Below, piece after piece: positions 1 to 7,289 of a DNA stretch of 26,720 bases (positions are counted from its first letter, which is position 1; every line of letters begins with the position of its first letter). Position numbers and translations under genes: made by a program. This stretch comes from an uncultured Clostridia bacterium (GTDB lineage Bacteria; Bacillota; Clostridia; UBA1381): NCBI GenBank assembly GCA_905236685.1, contig CAJOPD010000046.1:1-26720 (forward strand). The letters are read 5' to 3'. The notes below the pieces were generated by a model. It searched no databases, was not told the DNA's origin, and saw nothing but the letters and a program-made list of their open reading frames with translations.

Positions 1-1185
1 GACTATACCGCCTATACGGTAACCTTCTCCGCCGACACTTGCGCTGTTTGTGCTGTCGCTTACAGTACCGTTATAGTTATGCCCTGCAACACCGCCGATA
101 TTATCTCCGTTCGAGATTATATCTCCGGTGTTTTCGCAATTGCTTACCGTTGCTGTTCCTCCGCCTGTCCCGCTAAATCCCGCTACACCGCCGATATTGT
201 ATTCAACACCGTTTACTGTGCCGCTGTTTTTGCTTCCGCTTATTGTCGCCGTTCCCGAATTTGTCCCGCTAAATCCTGCTATTCCGCCGATATTATAGCC
301 GTTACCGCTGACGCTTGCGCTGTTTATACAGCCGCTGACTGCCGCTGTACCTTCCTCTGACGAGCTTTCTCCCGCTACGCCGCCAATCCAGTTGCCGCTT
401 CCTGATATGCTTCCTTCGTTAGTACAGTTTCTTATTTCCGCCACTCCTGCCTTTGTGGTGCTGTATCCGACAATACCGCCTACGGAATTTCCGCCGCTGA
501 CACTTGCGCTGTTTAAACAGTCCCTGATGATTGCCGTTTTCCCTTCGTCCGACATACTGTATCCGGCAATACCGCCGATATAATTGCCGTTACCTATTAC
601 CGTAACCGCGCTGTTACAGCCGTTTATGTCTGAGCTAAGGTTAATCCCCACTATGCCGCCGCTGTATGCGCCGCCGCTAATAAAGCCGTCCGATATGCTG
701 ACATTTTTGATTATGCCGTCCATACACGCACCAAAAAGACCTCTGCCCATAGCGCCGGGATTATATATGTAAATACCCTTTATTTTGTGTCCGCCGCCGT
801 CAAATATGCCGTCAAAGTAAAAATTTAACGGCATTTGATAATTATTGCCGATTGGCGTCCATTCCCTTGGCTGTTTGCCTGCTGCCACGCCTGTTATATT
901 GCCGTTTTCGTCATACGCAAATGTATCCTGAGCGTTTAAGACAATGTCATCTTCAAGTTTAAAATAGTTTCCCGAAAAAGACGCGCCTCCATTTATCAGC
1001 TGCGCAAGATATGCAAGCTGCTCCGCTGTTTTTATTATGTATGGATTGCTTTTTGTTCCGTCTCCGCCGGGGAGTGATGTCGCAACGCTTCCGTCCCATA
1101 CTGCGCTTTCCGCACTCACGGGCAAAACAGCAAAGCCGAACAGCATACAAAGCACCGTGCCAACCGCTAAAATCTTCTTTCTCAT
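1..1185 (-). CDS. Secreted GLUG-repeat surface protein, C-terminus beyond the left edge
   Basis: The frame is open for 395 codons from an ATG at 1185 to the window edge, so the C-terminus is missing. The start is preceded by AAAGGAAG at a 7-base spacing. Residues 1-25 form a Sec signal peptide (MRKK, a hydrophobic core, then a likely cut after VSA). Residues about 30-60 resemble the GTxxNPYxIxTAEQLxYLAxLIN module that opens many clostridial surface proteins, and residues 115-125 carry FDGIFDGGGHKI. From residue 176 an IGG(I/V)xG motif recurs eight times (Gly at 176, 204, 237, 268, 300, 332, 364, 392), so units are 28-33 residues, mostly 32. Many units also carry NSASVSG and a Cys near their end. 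This fits the GLUG family of repeats, which form beta-solenoid surface adhesins or peptidases. The functional domain would lie in the missing part, so no enzymatic role is claimed. Confidence 0.85.
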   Translation of the reverse strand, partial: MRKKILAVGTVLCMLFGFAVLPVSAESAVWDGSVATSLPGGDGTKSNPYIIKTAEQLAYLAQLINGGASFSGNYFKLEDDIVLNAQDTFAYDENGNITGVAAGKQPREWTPIGNNYQMPLNFYFDGIFDGGGHKIKGIYIYNPGAMGRGLFGACMDGIIKNVSISDGFISGGAYSGGIVGINLSSDINGCNSAVTVIGNGNYIGGIAGYSMSDEGKTAIIRDCLNSASVSGGNSVGGIVGYSTTKAGVAEIRNCTNEGSISGSGNWIGGVAGESSSEEGTAAVSGCINSASVSGNGYNIGGIAGFSGTNSGTATISGSKNSGTVNGVEYNIGGVAGFSGTGGGTATVSNCENTGDIISNGDNIGGVAGHNYNGTVSDSTNSASVGGEGYRIGGIV

Positions 1186-1279
1186 TTTTTATCTTCCTTT
1201 CTTGATACAGGGAGAAAAAGCATATGATGAGATTATCTTAAACTGAACCTCTTTTTTACTCCTGTTTATTAACTTCTTT

Positions 1280-2161
1280 TTATCTTGCAAGCTCATACAT
1301 TTTTAAAAGTTCGTCCTTTTGGAAGGTGAATTTGCTGTTGCAAAACTGACATTCCACCTCGCATTTTCCGTCCTCGTCGATTATCCGTGCGAGCTCTTTT
1401 TTTCCTATTGAAATCACCGCGTTCCTCATTCTCCGCTCGGAGCATTTGCACTTGTATTCGGGCGTCACTTTTTCGTTGCTGACGAGCATATCAAAGCCGT
1501 CGGTGAGAAAAAACAGTATTTCCTCCGCCGACATTCCCTTTTCAAGCATTTCGGTTACGGGCGGTGCTTTTCGCACAATTTCTTCTATTTTTTCTGCCGT
1601 TTCCTCCGTTGCGTCGGGCATAAGCTGTATCATATATCCGCCCGCCGTTTTTACCGAGCAATCGGTATCGACCAAAACCCCAAGTCCAATCGCTGTTGGT
1701 ATTTGGTCGCTTTTTGCAAAATAATAGGTCATATCCTCGGCAATTTCGCCCGTTACAATCGGCACGCGCCCCGAATACGGCTCTTTCATTCCCATATCAT
1801 ATATAACGCACAAATCGCCCCTGCCGACCGCTTTGCCTACATCAAGCTTGCCCTTTTTATTGAGCGGCAGGTCTAAAAACGGGTTTACCGCATAGCCGCG
1901 CACCTTTGACTTATTGTCCGAAACCGCCACAATATTCCCGAGCGGTCCGTCACCTCTGAACTGAATTGTAACAGAGTCCGCATCATTTTTAAGATTTTGC
2001 CCCATAATTGCGGCTATGGTGAGCGTTCTTCCGAGCGCCGCCGTTGCGACAGGACTGCTGTTATGAATTTTCCGTGCTTCCTGCACCAAATCCTTTGTAT
2101 TTGCGACAAAAATTTTTATTGTCCCGTCAAGACTTTGCCCGCGTACTATTGTATCCGCCAT
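1280..2161 (-). CDS. hslO: Hsp33, redox-regulated holdase chaperone
   Basis: The 293-residue product has the usual Hsp33 length. Hsp33 is a cytoplasmic chaperone that is inactive while its C-terminal cysteines hold zinc, and becomes a holdase for unfolding proteins when oxidative stress makes disulfides and releases the zinc. The four zinc ligands are visible as CKC (238, 240) and CQFC (271, 274). A further Cys at 267 sits just before the second pair. The N-terminal half carries the family-like ALGRTLTIAAIMG stretch (42-54) and GDGPLG (70-75). The ATG follows GGGAG at a short spacing and comes one base after the cdaR stop, so translation is probably coupled. I see no convincing terminator after it, so transcripts may run on toward the GLUG-repeat gene. 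Confidence 0.95.
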   Translation of the reverse strand: MADTIVRGQSLDGTIKIFVANTKDLVQEARKIHNSSPVATAALGRTLTIAAIMGQNLKNDADSVTIQFRGDGPLGNIVAVSDNKSKVRGYAVNPFLDLPLNKKGKLDVGKAVGRGDLCVIYDMGMKEPYSGRVPIVTGEIAEDMTYYFAKSDQIPTAIGLGVLVDTDCSVKTAGGYMIQLMPDATEETAEKIEEIVRKAPPVTEMLEKGMSAEEILFFLTDGFDMLVSNEKVTPEYKCKCSERRMRNAVISIGKKELARIIDEDGKCEVECQFCNSKFTFQKDELLKMYELAR

Positions 2162-2162
2162 T

Positions 2163-3347
2163 TTATTCTCCCTGCTCCGATTTTACCGTTACGCTGTATG
2201 TTCCTATTATGTCCGCGTCGCCGTCCGTGTCAAATTCTAACGGCAAAACCTCCTCCGTTTCTGTCATTTTGGAAACATCAACCGTTGCTTTTACGGTTAG
2301 TTTGGCGGGATTTTCCGCCGTTTTTACCGTAACGGTCACCTCATCTGGCGAAACCGTTACCTGCTTTCCGCTCGGCACATTTACGGGGTTTACCTTTACC
2401 GAAATGTCCGCCGTTTCCTTCGGAACAATTTCACCGCTTACCGTTATTTTCGTATTTTCCTCGGGTATATAGACGCCCTCGGGCGCAACAAGAACCGCCT
2501 CATAGCCGTTCTTTTCCTTTTGCGGAACTACCTGTGCCTCGATATATTCCGCCGAAACGCCTTCGTCAAGCCCGACATCTACGCTTTCTATGCTTATATT
2601 TTTAAGCGAAAAGCCGTAATTTTTTCTTTTTTCGCTGTCTAAAACCACTTTTATAGGCAGATTAATCCTGTCATAGACCGTATTTTCAAGCAAAACGGTC
2701 TCGCTGCTTTTATATATTATATTTCCGTCGTCCACGGCGGTGTCATTTTCGCCGTAAAACTCGTAAGGACATTCCATTTCGCTTGTTTTTGTTATTTTTG
2801 ACGCGTCAATCTTTGCCTTTGCGTAAGCGATTTCATATACATCGCTTATTGCGCCCTTAACCGAAATAGTTTCTGTTTTGCACACGGTTTTTACAAGTAT
2901 TTCCTTGTTTTTGTCACGGTTTACAACCTCGGTTTTTACGGGAATTTCCCGCGTTACCACGCTTTCCGTTTTTACCGTTATCTCCTTAACCCTTGCCTTT
3001 TCAAGTATTACCCTGCTTGAAGGATAGGAATATGTTACCGCAACAACCGTTTCGCCCTCTTGCTTTATTGCGGAAACATCTATTTCCGCCGAAATTTCGC
3101 CGAGCGCGGAAATAACATCGCTCCTGCTTCCGCGGATTACAACATTTATTGCGGGAAAGCTGTCCTTGTTAACTATGGCAAACCCGCCTGCGTTTAACGA
3201 GCTTTCCCCCTTTATGTTAATTTTCAAGCCAATAACCGTTTGACTTATGACGGGGTCCTCGGTGTAGGTTATTGCAAACCACAAAACTACCGCAATAAGC
3301 GCAGACAGGATTTTAAGGAATGTTTTGCTGTTTCTTATATTTTTCAT
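2163..3347 (-). CDS. cdaR: CdaR, YbbR-domain regulator of the diadenylate cyclase
   Basis: This is a membrane-anchored protein of 394 residues. A short basic N-terminus and one transmembrane segment (about residues 9-29, FLKILSALIAVVLWFAIT) are followed by tandem extracellular YbbR domains rich in beta strand. In Firmicutes CdaR binds the cyclase CdaA and modulates c-di-AMP synthesis. I start it at ATG 3347 because GGAGGGG lies six bases upstream and the codon overlaps the cdaA stop as ATGA, the classic coupled arrangement. A TTG 15 bases further upstream is in frame but sits on top of the ribosome site. The usual third member of this operon, glmM, is absent and hslO takes its place. The function is inferred from the family and from cdaA next door. 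Confidence 0.9.
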   Translation of the reverse strand: MKNIRNSKTFLKILSALIAVVLWFAITYTEDPVISQTVIGLKINIKGESSLNAGGFAIVNKDSFPAINVVIRGSRSDVISALGEISAEIDVSAIKQEGETVVAVTYSYPSSRVILEKARVKEITVKTESVVTREIPVKTEVVNRDKNKEILVKTVCKTETISVKGAISDVYEIAYAKAKIDASKITKTSEMECPYEFYGENDTAVDDGNIIYKSSETVLLENTVYDRINLPIKVVLDSEKRKNYGFSLKNISIESVDVGLDEGVSAEYIEAQVVPQKEKNGYEAVLVAPEGVYIPEENTKITVSGEIVPKETADISVKVNPVNVPSGKQVTVSPDEVTVTVKTAENPAKLTVKATVDVSKMTETEEVLPLEFDTDGDADIIGTYSVTVKSEQGE

Positions 3348-4168
3348 CTTACACCCCTCCAAAATCTGCTTTTTTCCGCTTCCTGCGTAAATGCCTTTTT
3401 AAGCGCAGCAAAGAGTGACTCTTTTGTAAGATTTCTCGTAAGTCTGCCATTTACCGCTATGGAAATTTTGCCCGTTTCCTCGCTTACCACAACAACAACG
3501 GCGTCGGAGGCTTCCGAAACACCGAGCGCCGCGCGGTGTCTTGTCCCAAGCTCTCGCGAAAGGTTTTCGTTCGAGGTAAGCGGCAAAAGACAGCCCGCCG
3601 TATGTACTCTGTCGCCGCGGATTATTACCGCTCCGTCGTGAAGCGGTGTTTTGGGAACAAAAATGTTCTCTAAAAGCGCCGAGCTGACCGCCGCATCAAT
3701 AAGCGTGCCTGTGCCTATCACATCTCCGAGCTTTGTTTCCCTCTCCATAACGATAAGCGCGCCTGTTTTTGTGCGTGAAAGATTGTCCGCCGCTTTTACA
3801 ATTTCATTTATGGCATATTCCTGCGTATCGGAGGGACCCGCTGCGATATTGATGAGCCTTCCCACCTTTGAGCGCCCCATCTTTTCCAAAATGCTCCGAA
3901 GCTCAGGCTGGAAGATAACAACAATGGCAAACATACCAACCTGCATCGCGCTTTTAAGCAGATAATTGAGCGTATTTAAGTTAAGCCAGGAGCTTATCTG
4001 CAAAACAACAAATAAAATCAAAACACCTTTTACAAGCTGCATTGCACGCGTTTCCTTTATCAGTTTCAGCATTTGATATATGATTACCGCAATCAGCAAA
4101 ATATCAATCAGGTCTGTTACTTTTAAAACCTGAAAAAAACTCTTTATAAAAACTAACGCCGACGCCAT
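3344..4168 (-). CDS. cdaA: CdaA, membrane diadenylate cyclase (c-di-AMP synthase)
   Basis: The protein condenses two ATP into cyclic di-AMP, the second messenger that controls potassium and osmolyte balance and wall homeostasis in Firmicutes. Of its 274 residues, about the first 90 contain three hydrophobic segments (near 17-32, 45-60 and 76-87), as in CdaA. The catalytic DAC domain follows, with the DGA motif at 178-180 (in LHDGAVII) and the RHR motif at 210-212 (in GTRHRAA). The ATG lies six bases after a strong AAGGAGGT. The gene leads a cdaA-cdaR-hslO operon and has its own candidate promoter. Both catalytic motifs are intact, so activity is expected. Confidence 0.97.
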   Translation of the reverse strand: MASALVFIKSFFQVLKVTDLIDILLIAVIIYQMLKLIKETRAMQLVKGVLILFVVLQISSWLNLNTLNYLLKSAMQVGMFAIVVIFQPELRSILEKMGRSKVGRLINIAAGPSDTQEYAINEIVKAADNLSRTKTGALIVMERETKLGDVIGTGTLIDAAVSSALLENIFVPKTPLHDGAVIIRGDRVHTAGCLLPLTSNENLSRELGTRHRAALGVSEASDAVVVVVSEETGKISIAVNGRLTRNLTKESLFAALKKAFTQEAEKSRFWRGVR

Positions 4169-4197
4169 TTTTGTACCTCCTTGCGCATTATATTTTT

Positions 4198-4226
4198 ATT
4201 ATACAATATTTTTATCCCTTTTACCA
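4198..4226 (-). promoter_or_regulatory. Candidate promoter of cdaA-cdaR-hslO
   Basis: Read leftward, TGGTAA (4226-4221) and a perfect TATAAT (4203-4198) are separated by 17 bases. The -10 box is strong and the -35 box weak. A second TATAAT lies a few bases downstream without a matching -35. The site sits between the htrA terminator and the cdaA ribosome site, where a promoter is needed. Confidence 0.4.
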
Positions 4227-4259
4227 GTCATTTTCAGCAATTTTTTTATCTTTTTACAC

Positions 4260-4295
4260 AAAAAAAATACACCTTAAAAAATTTTTAAGGTGTAT
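4260..4295 (-). terminator. Rho-independent terminator of htrA
   Basis: A perfect inverted repeat of 14-base arms (4267-4280 and 4282-4295, outer part ATACACCTT/AAGGTGTAT, AT-rich at the tip) lies just after the htrA stop. Read leftward it is followed by eight Ts (4267-4260). It separates htrA from the cdaA operon. Confidence 0.85.
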
Positions 4296-4307
4296 TAAAT
4301 TCAGCGT

Positions 4308-5504
4308 TTATTTCTTGGGCTTATCCTCGCCAAGCTGTACCTTGATGTCGGTCAGCTCACCGTTTCTTATAACGGTAAGAATTATATATTCTCCCGGCTT
4401 TTTTCCGTCCCTTGCTTCATTGAGCGCTTCACTTGTTGTGACAACCTTTCCGTCTGCCTTTACGATAAGGTCGCCCTGCTTAATTCCTGCTTTTTCGGCT
4501 CCGCTTCCCTCTATTACCGAATATACGGTAAGTCCGTTTTTGGACTCGGTTGTTGTTATTCCGATAAGACTTCTGCCCGAAACATATCCGCTGTTCATAA
4601 GGTCGTCTATTATCGGCTTTGCCTCGGAAATTGCTATCGCAAAGCCTATGCCCTCAACGCCCGTTTCCGACATCTTGATTGAATTTATGCCGATAACCTC
4701 GCCATACTTGTTAACAAGCGCTCCGCCTGAATTTCCCGGATTTATCGCAGCGTCGGTCTGCAAAAGGTTATAGCTCCTGTTATCAACCGTCATTTTCCTG
4801 TTTACCGCGCTTATAACGCCAGATGTTACCGTTCCTGCAAGCTCCTGTCCCAAGGGATTTCCTATTGCAACGGCAAGGTCGCCCACCTCTACCTGACTTG
4901 AATCGCCCAAAACCGCCGCCGTGAGCCCCGATGCGTTTATTTTAAGAACGGCAAGGTCTGATTTTGCGTCAGAGCCGACAACTGTTGCGGTATATTCGTC
5001 GCCGGTATTCAGTATTATGGTGATTTCGCTCGCGTCTGCTATGACATGCTGATTTGTTACGATATATCCGTCCTCGCTTATTATTATACCCGAGCCCGAG
5101 CCCTGCTGAACAAGCTCCTCGCCCGTCTGGTAATAGTAATATCTTCCGCTGAACGGGTCATAATAGCGCCTCGGTTGAAGCTTCGCTTTGTTTATAACTC
5201 CCACGCAGGAAGGACCTACCTGCTTTGCTATATCGGTAACCGAAAGGGATTTTTTGCTGTCGGTAAAGAGAACTGTGCTTGCGCCTCCGCTTGCGTCTCC
5301 CGACGGTGCCTGATACGAAACGCTCTGCGTTTTTAAAACAGGCTTTAAATAATAGTATCCGCCGACGCCTGCCGCTCCTGCGGTTATCGCACTTGCAAAA
5401 AGCGCCGTTAAAAGATAGGGCGCAATTTTTCTGAGTATGTGCCTTTTTACCTTCGGTCTGTATTCTATGAGTTCGGTTGTGTCTGAACAAGGATATTTTT
5501 TCAT
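4308..5504 (-). CDS. htrA: HtrA/DegP-like membrane serine protease with one PDZ domain
   Basis: The protein is an envelope quality-control protease that degrades misfolded exported proteins. It has 398 residues: a cytoplasmic basic leader (1-28), one transmembrane helix (about 29-50), a linker, a trypsin-like domain and a C-terminal PDZ domain (about 312-392) that would bind exposed C-termini. The catalytic triad is visible as His153 (TNQHVIA), Asp183 (SDLAVLKI) and Ser259 (GNSGGAL). The start is ATG 5504, preceded by AGGAAGGG. An in-frame ATG 75 bases upstream would add a lysine-rich, low-complexity tail encoded by the leader and is not favoured. The gene is monocistronic: a terminator follows, and a -10 element with a 12-base palindrome precedes it. 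Which member of the HtrA/HtrB/YyxA group it matches cannot be settled here. Confidence 0.93.
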   Translation of the reverse strand: MKKYPCSDTTELIEYRPKVKRHILRKIAPYLLTALFASAITAGAAGVGGYYYLKPVLKTQSVSYQAPSGDASGGASTVLFTDSKKSLSVTDIAKQVGPSCVGVINKAKLQPRRYYDPFSGRYYYYQTGEELVQQGSGSGIIISEDGYIVTNQHVIADASEITIILNTGDEYTATVVGSDAKSDLAVLKINASGLTAAVLGDSSQVEVGDLAVAIGNPLGQELAGTVTSGVISAVNRKMTVDNRSYNLLQTDAAINPGNSGGALVNKYGEVIGINSIKMSETGVEGIGFAIAISEAKPIIDDLMNSGYVSGRSLIGITTTESKNGLTVYSVIEGSGAEKAGIKQGDLIVKADGKVVTTSEALNEARDGKKPGEYIILTVIRNGELTDIKVQLGEDKPKK

Positions 5505-5570
5505 TTTCTTTCCCTTCCTATATGATTTTTTATATTTGTTATTTTTTCTTTCCGATTTGTTATTTATTCG

Positions 5571-5590
5571 ATTATACATATGATATCATA
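5571..5590 (-). promoter_or_regulatory. Candidate htrA -10 box with adjacent palindrome
   Basis: Read leftward, TATAAT (5576-5571) lies about 65 bases upstream of the htrA start. A perfect 12-base palindrome TATGATATCATA (5579-5590) sits directly upstream, in the -35 to -10 spacer. No good -35 hexamer is visible, which would fit a regulated promoter. The regulator is unknown. Confidence 0.35.
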
Positions 5591-5659
5591 CGCTTTTTAA
5601 AATAGTATGAATAAAAAATTAAACTTTTTTATAAAAAATATGAACTTTTTGTGAATAGA

Positions 5660-5687
5660 TTGACTTTTTTGGAAAAAATTATATAAT
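5660..5687 (+). promoter_or_regulatory. Promoter of the Xre-family gene
   Basis: TTGACT (5660-5665) and TATAAT (5682-5687) are 16 bases apart. The transcript would begin near 5694. An in-frame ATG at 5689 therefore lies before the RNA start, which places translation at the ATG of 5713. Confidence 0.7.
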
Positions 5688-5712
5688 TATGAAAAAAAGA
5701 GGAGCGAAAACG

Positions 5713-6033
5713 ATGGACCTTTCGGAAAAACTAAAAAACGCAAGGCTTTCACGCAAAATTTCACAAAAAACGCTCGCGGAAGCGCTCGGCGTTTCACGGG
5801 CAACGCTGTCCGCCTGGGAAAGCGGCACGGCTGTTCCGTCGGTGCTTTATCTGCGAAAATATCAGGAAATTTTCGGCTTTGCGCGCGGGTATTTTGATGA
5901 CGCACAGCCGAGAAAAGCGTCCTCCGAAAATATTTCCTTCGATACCTCGCGGTTTAATCGGGAAGGCGTTGCCGCTCTTCAAAATTTTTACAATTCCTTG
6001 CTTTCGGAGGAGGAATATTTAAAAAAGTCTTGA
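5713..6033 (+). CDS. Small Xre-family helix-turn-helix regulator
   Basis: The 106-residue protein has an N-terminal Cro/CI helix-turn-helix (about residues 4-58: LKNARLSRKISQKTLAEAL, then VSRATLSAWESG as recognition helix and its flank). A short tail of about 45 residues shows no recognisable sensor or oligomerisation domain. The start at 5713 follows AGAGGAG at eight bases; an upstream ATG at 5689 falls inside the promoter -10 region. The stop codon (6031-6033) lies within the -35 box of the rpsF promoter, so a protein bound at its own 3' end could influence ribosomal protein expression, but nothing shows that it does. Its target and signal are unknown. Confidence 0.8.
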   Translation: MDLSEKLKNARLSRKISQKTLAEALGVSRATLSAWESGTAVPSVLYLRKYQEIFGFARGYFDDAQPRKASSENISFDTSRFNREGVAALQNFYNSLLSEEEYLKKS

Positions 6034-6058
6034 CATATGGCTTTTTTTAGTATATAAT
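6030..6058 (+). promoter_or_regulatory. Consensus sigma-A promoter of rpsF-ssb-rpsR
   Basis: A perfect TTGACA (6030-6035) and a perfect TATAAT (6053-6058) are separated by 17 bases. The -35 box contains the TGA stop of the preceding Xre gene. The predicted RNA start is near 6065, about 70 bases before rpsF. Confidence 0.9.
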
Positions 6059-6060
6059 GT

Positions 6061-6134
6061 CAAAGCTTTTTAAAGCAATATCCTTGCCCAAGAGGATTTC
6101 ATCTTGGGACATAAGTCCATAAGGAGGTGCGAAA
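6061..6134 (+). promoter_or_regulatory. Structured rpsF leader, possible autoregulatory site
   Basis: The leader can form GCTTT/AAAGC (6065-6069 with 6072-6076), then a 7-bp stem CCCAAGA/TCTTGGG (6087-6093 with 6102-6108, 8-base loop). A competing stem GGAC/GTCC (6107-6110 with 6115-6118) shares two Gs with the first. It ends in AAGGAGGTG, the rpsF ribosome site. S6:S18 feedback leaders are known in bacteria, but I do not see the CCG bulge described for that motif, so the assignment is only tentative. Confidence 0.35.
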
Positions 6135-6434
6135 ATGGCTGAAAAATTAACTTACAGCTATGAAACAATTTTTATCGTTGATGCAGGTCTTGAAGAGGAC
6201 GCCGTAAAGGCTCTTGTTGAGAAGTTTACGGGCTTAATCGCTAAAAACGGTACGGTTGAGCAGGTAGACGAATGGGGCAAAAGAAGGCTCGCTTACGAAA
6301 TCAATGATAAAACCGAAGGTTACTATGTTTTGGTTGACTTTACTTCGGACGGAGAGTTTCCGAAGGAGCTTGACAGACAGTACAGAATTACCGATGGTAT
6401 CCTTCGTACAATCATTATCCGTAAAGACAGCTGA
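6135..6434 (+). CDS. rpsF: Small ribosomal subunit protein bS6
   Basis: The 99-residue product matches bS6 in length and pattern. It opens with YETIFIVDAGL, has the WGKRRLAYEI segment at 47-56 that contacts S18 and rRNA, and ends in LRTIIIRKD. bS6 forms a heterodimer with bS18 on the platform of the 30S subunit. AAGGAGGTG precedes the start at a good spacing. It is the first gene of the conserved rpsF-ssb-rpsR operon, which supports the call independently. The acidic C-terminal tail seen in some bS6 proteins is absent. Confidence 0.98.
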   Translation: MAEKLTYSYETIFIVDAGLEEDAVKALVEKFTGLIAKNGTVEQVDEWGKRRLAYEINDKTEGYYVLVDFTSDGEFPKELDRQYRITDGILRTIIIRKDS

Positions 6435-6449
6435 TAGCGGGGTGGCGTT

Positions 6450-6899
6450 ATGAACAAAGTTATTTTAATGGGCAGACTTACCCGCGACCCTGAACTCCGC
6501 CAGACAACGAGCGGTATCCAGGTTTGCAGTTTTTCCGTTGCGGTAAACCGCCGCTTTGCGAAGGACGGTCAGCAAAACGCCGACTTTATTAACTGTACGG
6601 CTTGGCGTCAGCAAGCAGAATTCATCTGCAAATATTTCCGTCAGGGCTCTATGATTGCTCTTGTCGGAAGCTTGCAGTCACGCTCTTGGGAAAACCAGGA
6701 GGGAAAACGGCAGTATTCCACAGATGTTGTTGTTGAAGAGGTGCATTTTACCGGCTCTAAAAAGGAAACGGGCACAGACACATCGGGCGACAGTTTCGGT
6801 ATGACACAGCCCGCTCCGAGCGCAGACAGCGCTCTCGGCGACATCGACAGTATGGGGTTCCAGACCATAGAGGGTTCAGAGGACGATTTGCCGTTTTAA
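6450..6899 (+). CDS. ssb: Single-stranded DNA-binding protein
   Basis: This is a 149-residue SSB. The OB fold covers about residues 1-105, beginning MNKVILMGRLTRDPELR and including NCTAWRQQAEFICKYFRQG, with the usual conserved aromatic residues. A flexible Gly/Ser/Pro/Asp-rich linker follows. The protein ends in EDDLPF, the acidic tip through which SSB recruits DNA polymerase accessory factors, RecO, PriA and others. It lies 15 bases after rpsF and before rpsR, the standard order in Firmicutes. The ribosome site, GGGGTGG, is less canonical than that of its neighbours. Confidence 0.98.
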   Translation: MNKVILMGRLTRDPELRQTTSGIQVCSFSVAVNRRFAKDGQQNADFINCTAWRQQAEFICKYFRQGSMIALVGSLQSRSWENQEGKRQYSTDVVVEEVHFTGSKKETGTDTSGDSFGMTQPAPSADSALGDIDSMGFQTIEGSEDDLPF

Positions 6900-6928
6900 T
6901 CGGTAAAAATTGATAGGAGGAAGTAATA

Positions 6929-7174
6929 ATGGAAGAAAAGAACGAAAGACCTTTTAAAGCAAGACGCGCAAAAAAGAAGGTTTGCGTTTTCTGCGTAGAC
7001 AAGGTTGAACACATCGACTATAAAGATACCGCAAAATTGAGAAGATATATAACCGAGCGCGGAAAAATCGTGCCGAGAAGAATAAGCGGTACCTGCGCAA
7101 AGCATCAAAGACAGCTTACAACTGCTATTAAAAGATCAAGACAAATTGCGCTTTTGCCTTTTGTTGCTGAATAA
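6929..7174 (+). CDS. rpsR: Small ribosomal subunit protein bS18, zinc-ligand (C+) form
   Basis: The protein has 81 residues, the normal length. It partners bS6 on the 30S platform. The conserved core KVEHIDYKDTAKLRRYITERGKI is followed by RRISGTCAKHQRQL. A CxxC pair (C19, C22) and a CxxH pair (C56, H59) are both intact, marking the zinc-binding C+ version rather than the Cys-free paralogue that some bacteria switch to under zinc shortage. The ribosome site is AGGAGGAAG. A strong terminator follows, so the gene closes the operon. Confidence 0.98.
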   Translation: MEEKNERPFKARRAKKKVCVFCVDKVEHIDYKDTAKLRRYITERGKIVPRRISGTCAKHQRQLTTAIKRSRQIALLPFVAE

Positions 7175-7178
7175 GATT

Positions 7179-7209
7179 AAAAGACTGCAAATTTTGCAGT
7201 CTTTTTTTT
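7179..7209 (+). terminator. Terminator of the rpsF-ssb-rpsR operon
   Basis: Twelve-base arms AAAAGACTGCAA (7179-7190) and TTGCAGTCTTTT (7194-7205) enclose a 3-base loop. A run of eight Ts spans 7202-7209. This is a textbook intrinsic terminator. Confidence 0.95.
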
Positions 7210-7220
7210 GTAAATTTCTA

Positions 7221-7247
7221 TTGACAAGCCCTGTCTTTTACTATAAA
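7221..7247 (+). promoter_or_regulatory. Candidate promoter of the SLH/PstS-like gene
   Basis: A perfect TTGACA (7221-7226) is followed after 15 bases by TATAAA (7242-7247). The spacing is short, so activity may be modest. It lies between the rpsR terminator and an AAGGAGG ribosome site at about 7274. Confidence 0.5.
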
Positions 7248-7289
7248 GTTTAAGTATAAGAAAATAATTTTTTAAGGAGGACACTTTTT

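Noticed and set aside
1..600. Regularly spaced DNA repeats resembling a CRISPR array
   Set aside because: Repeat units are divergent, keep an open reading frame and encode the IGG protein repeat. There are no constant repeats with unique spacers.
79..772. Rightward open frames across 79-772
   Set aside because: They are the reverse face of the GLUG-repeat gene; the leftward frame has a signal peptide, ribosome site and regular repeats.
5689..5712. Upstream ATG at 5689 as the start of the Xre gene
   Set aside because: It overlaps the TATAAT of the promoter, so it would not be in the transcript; ATG 5713 has the ribosome site.
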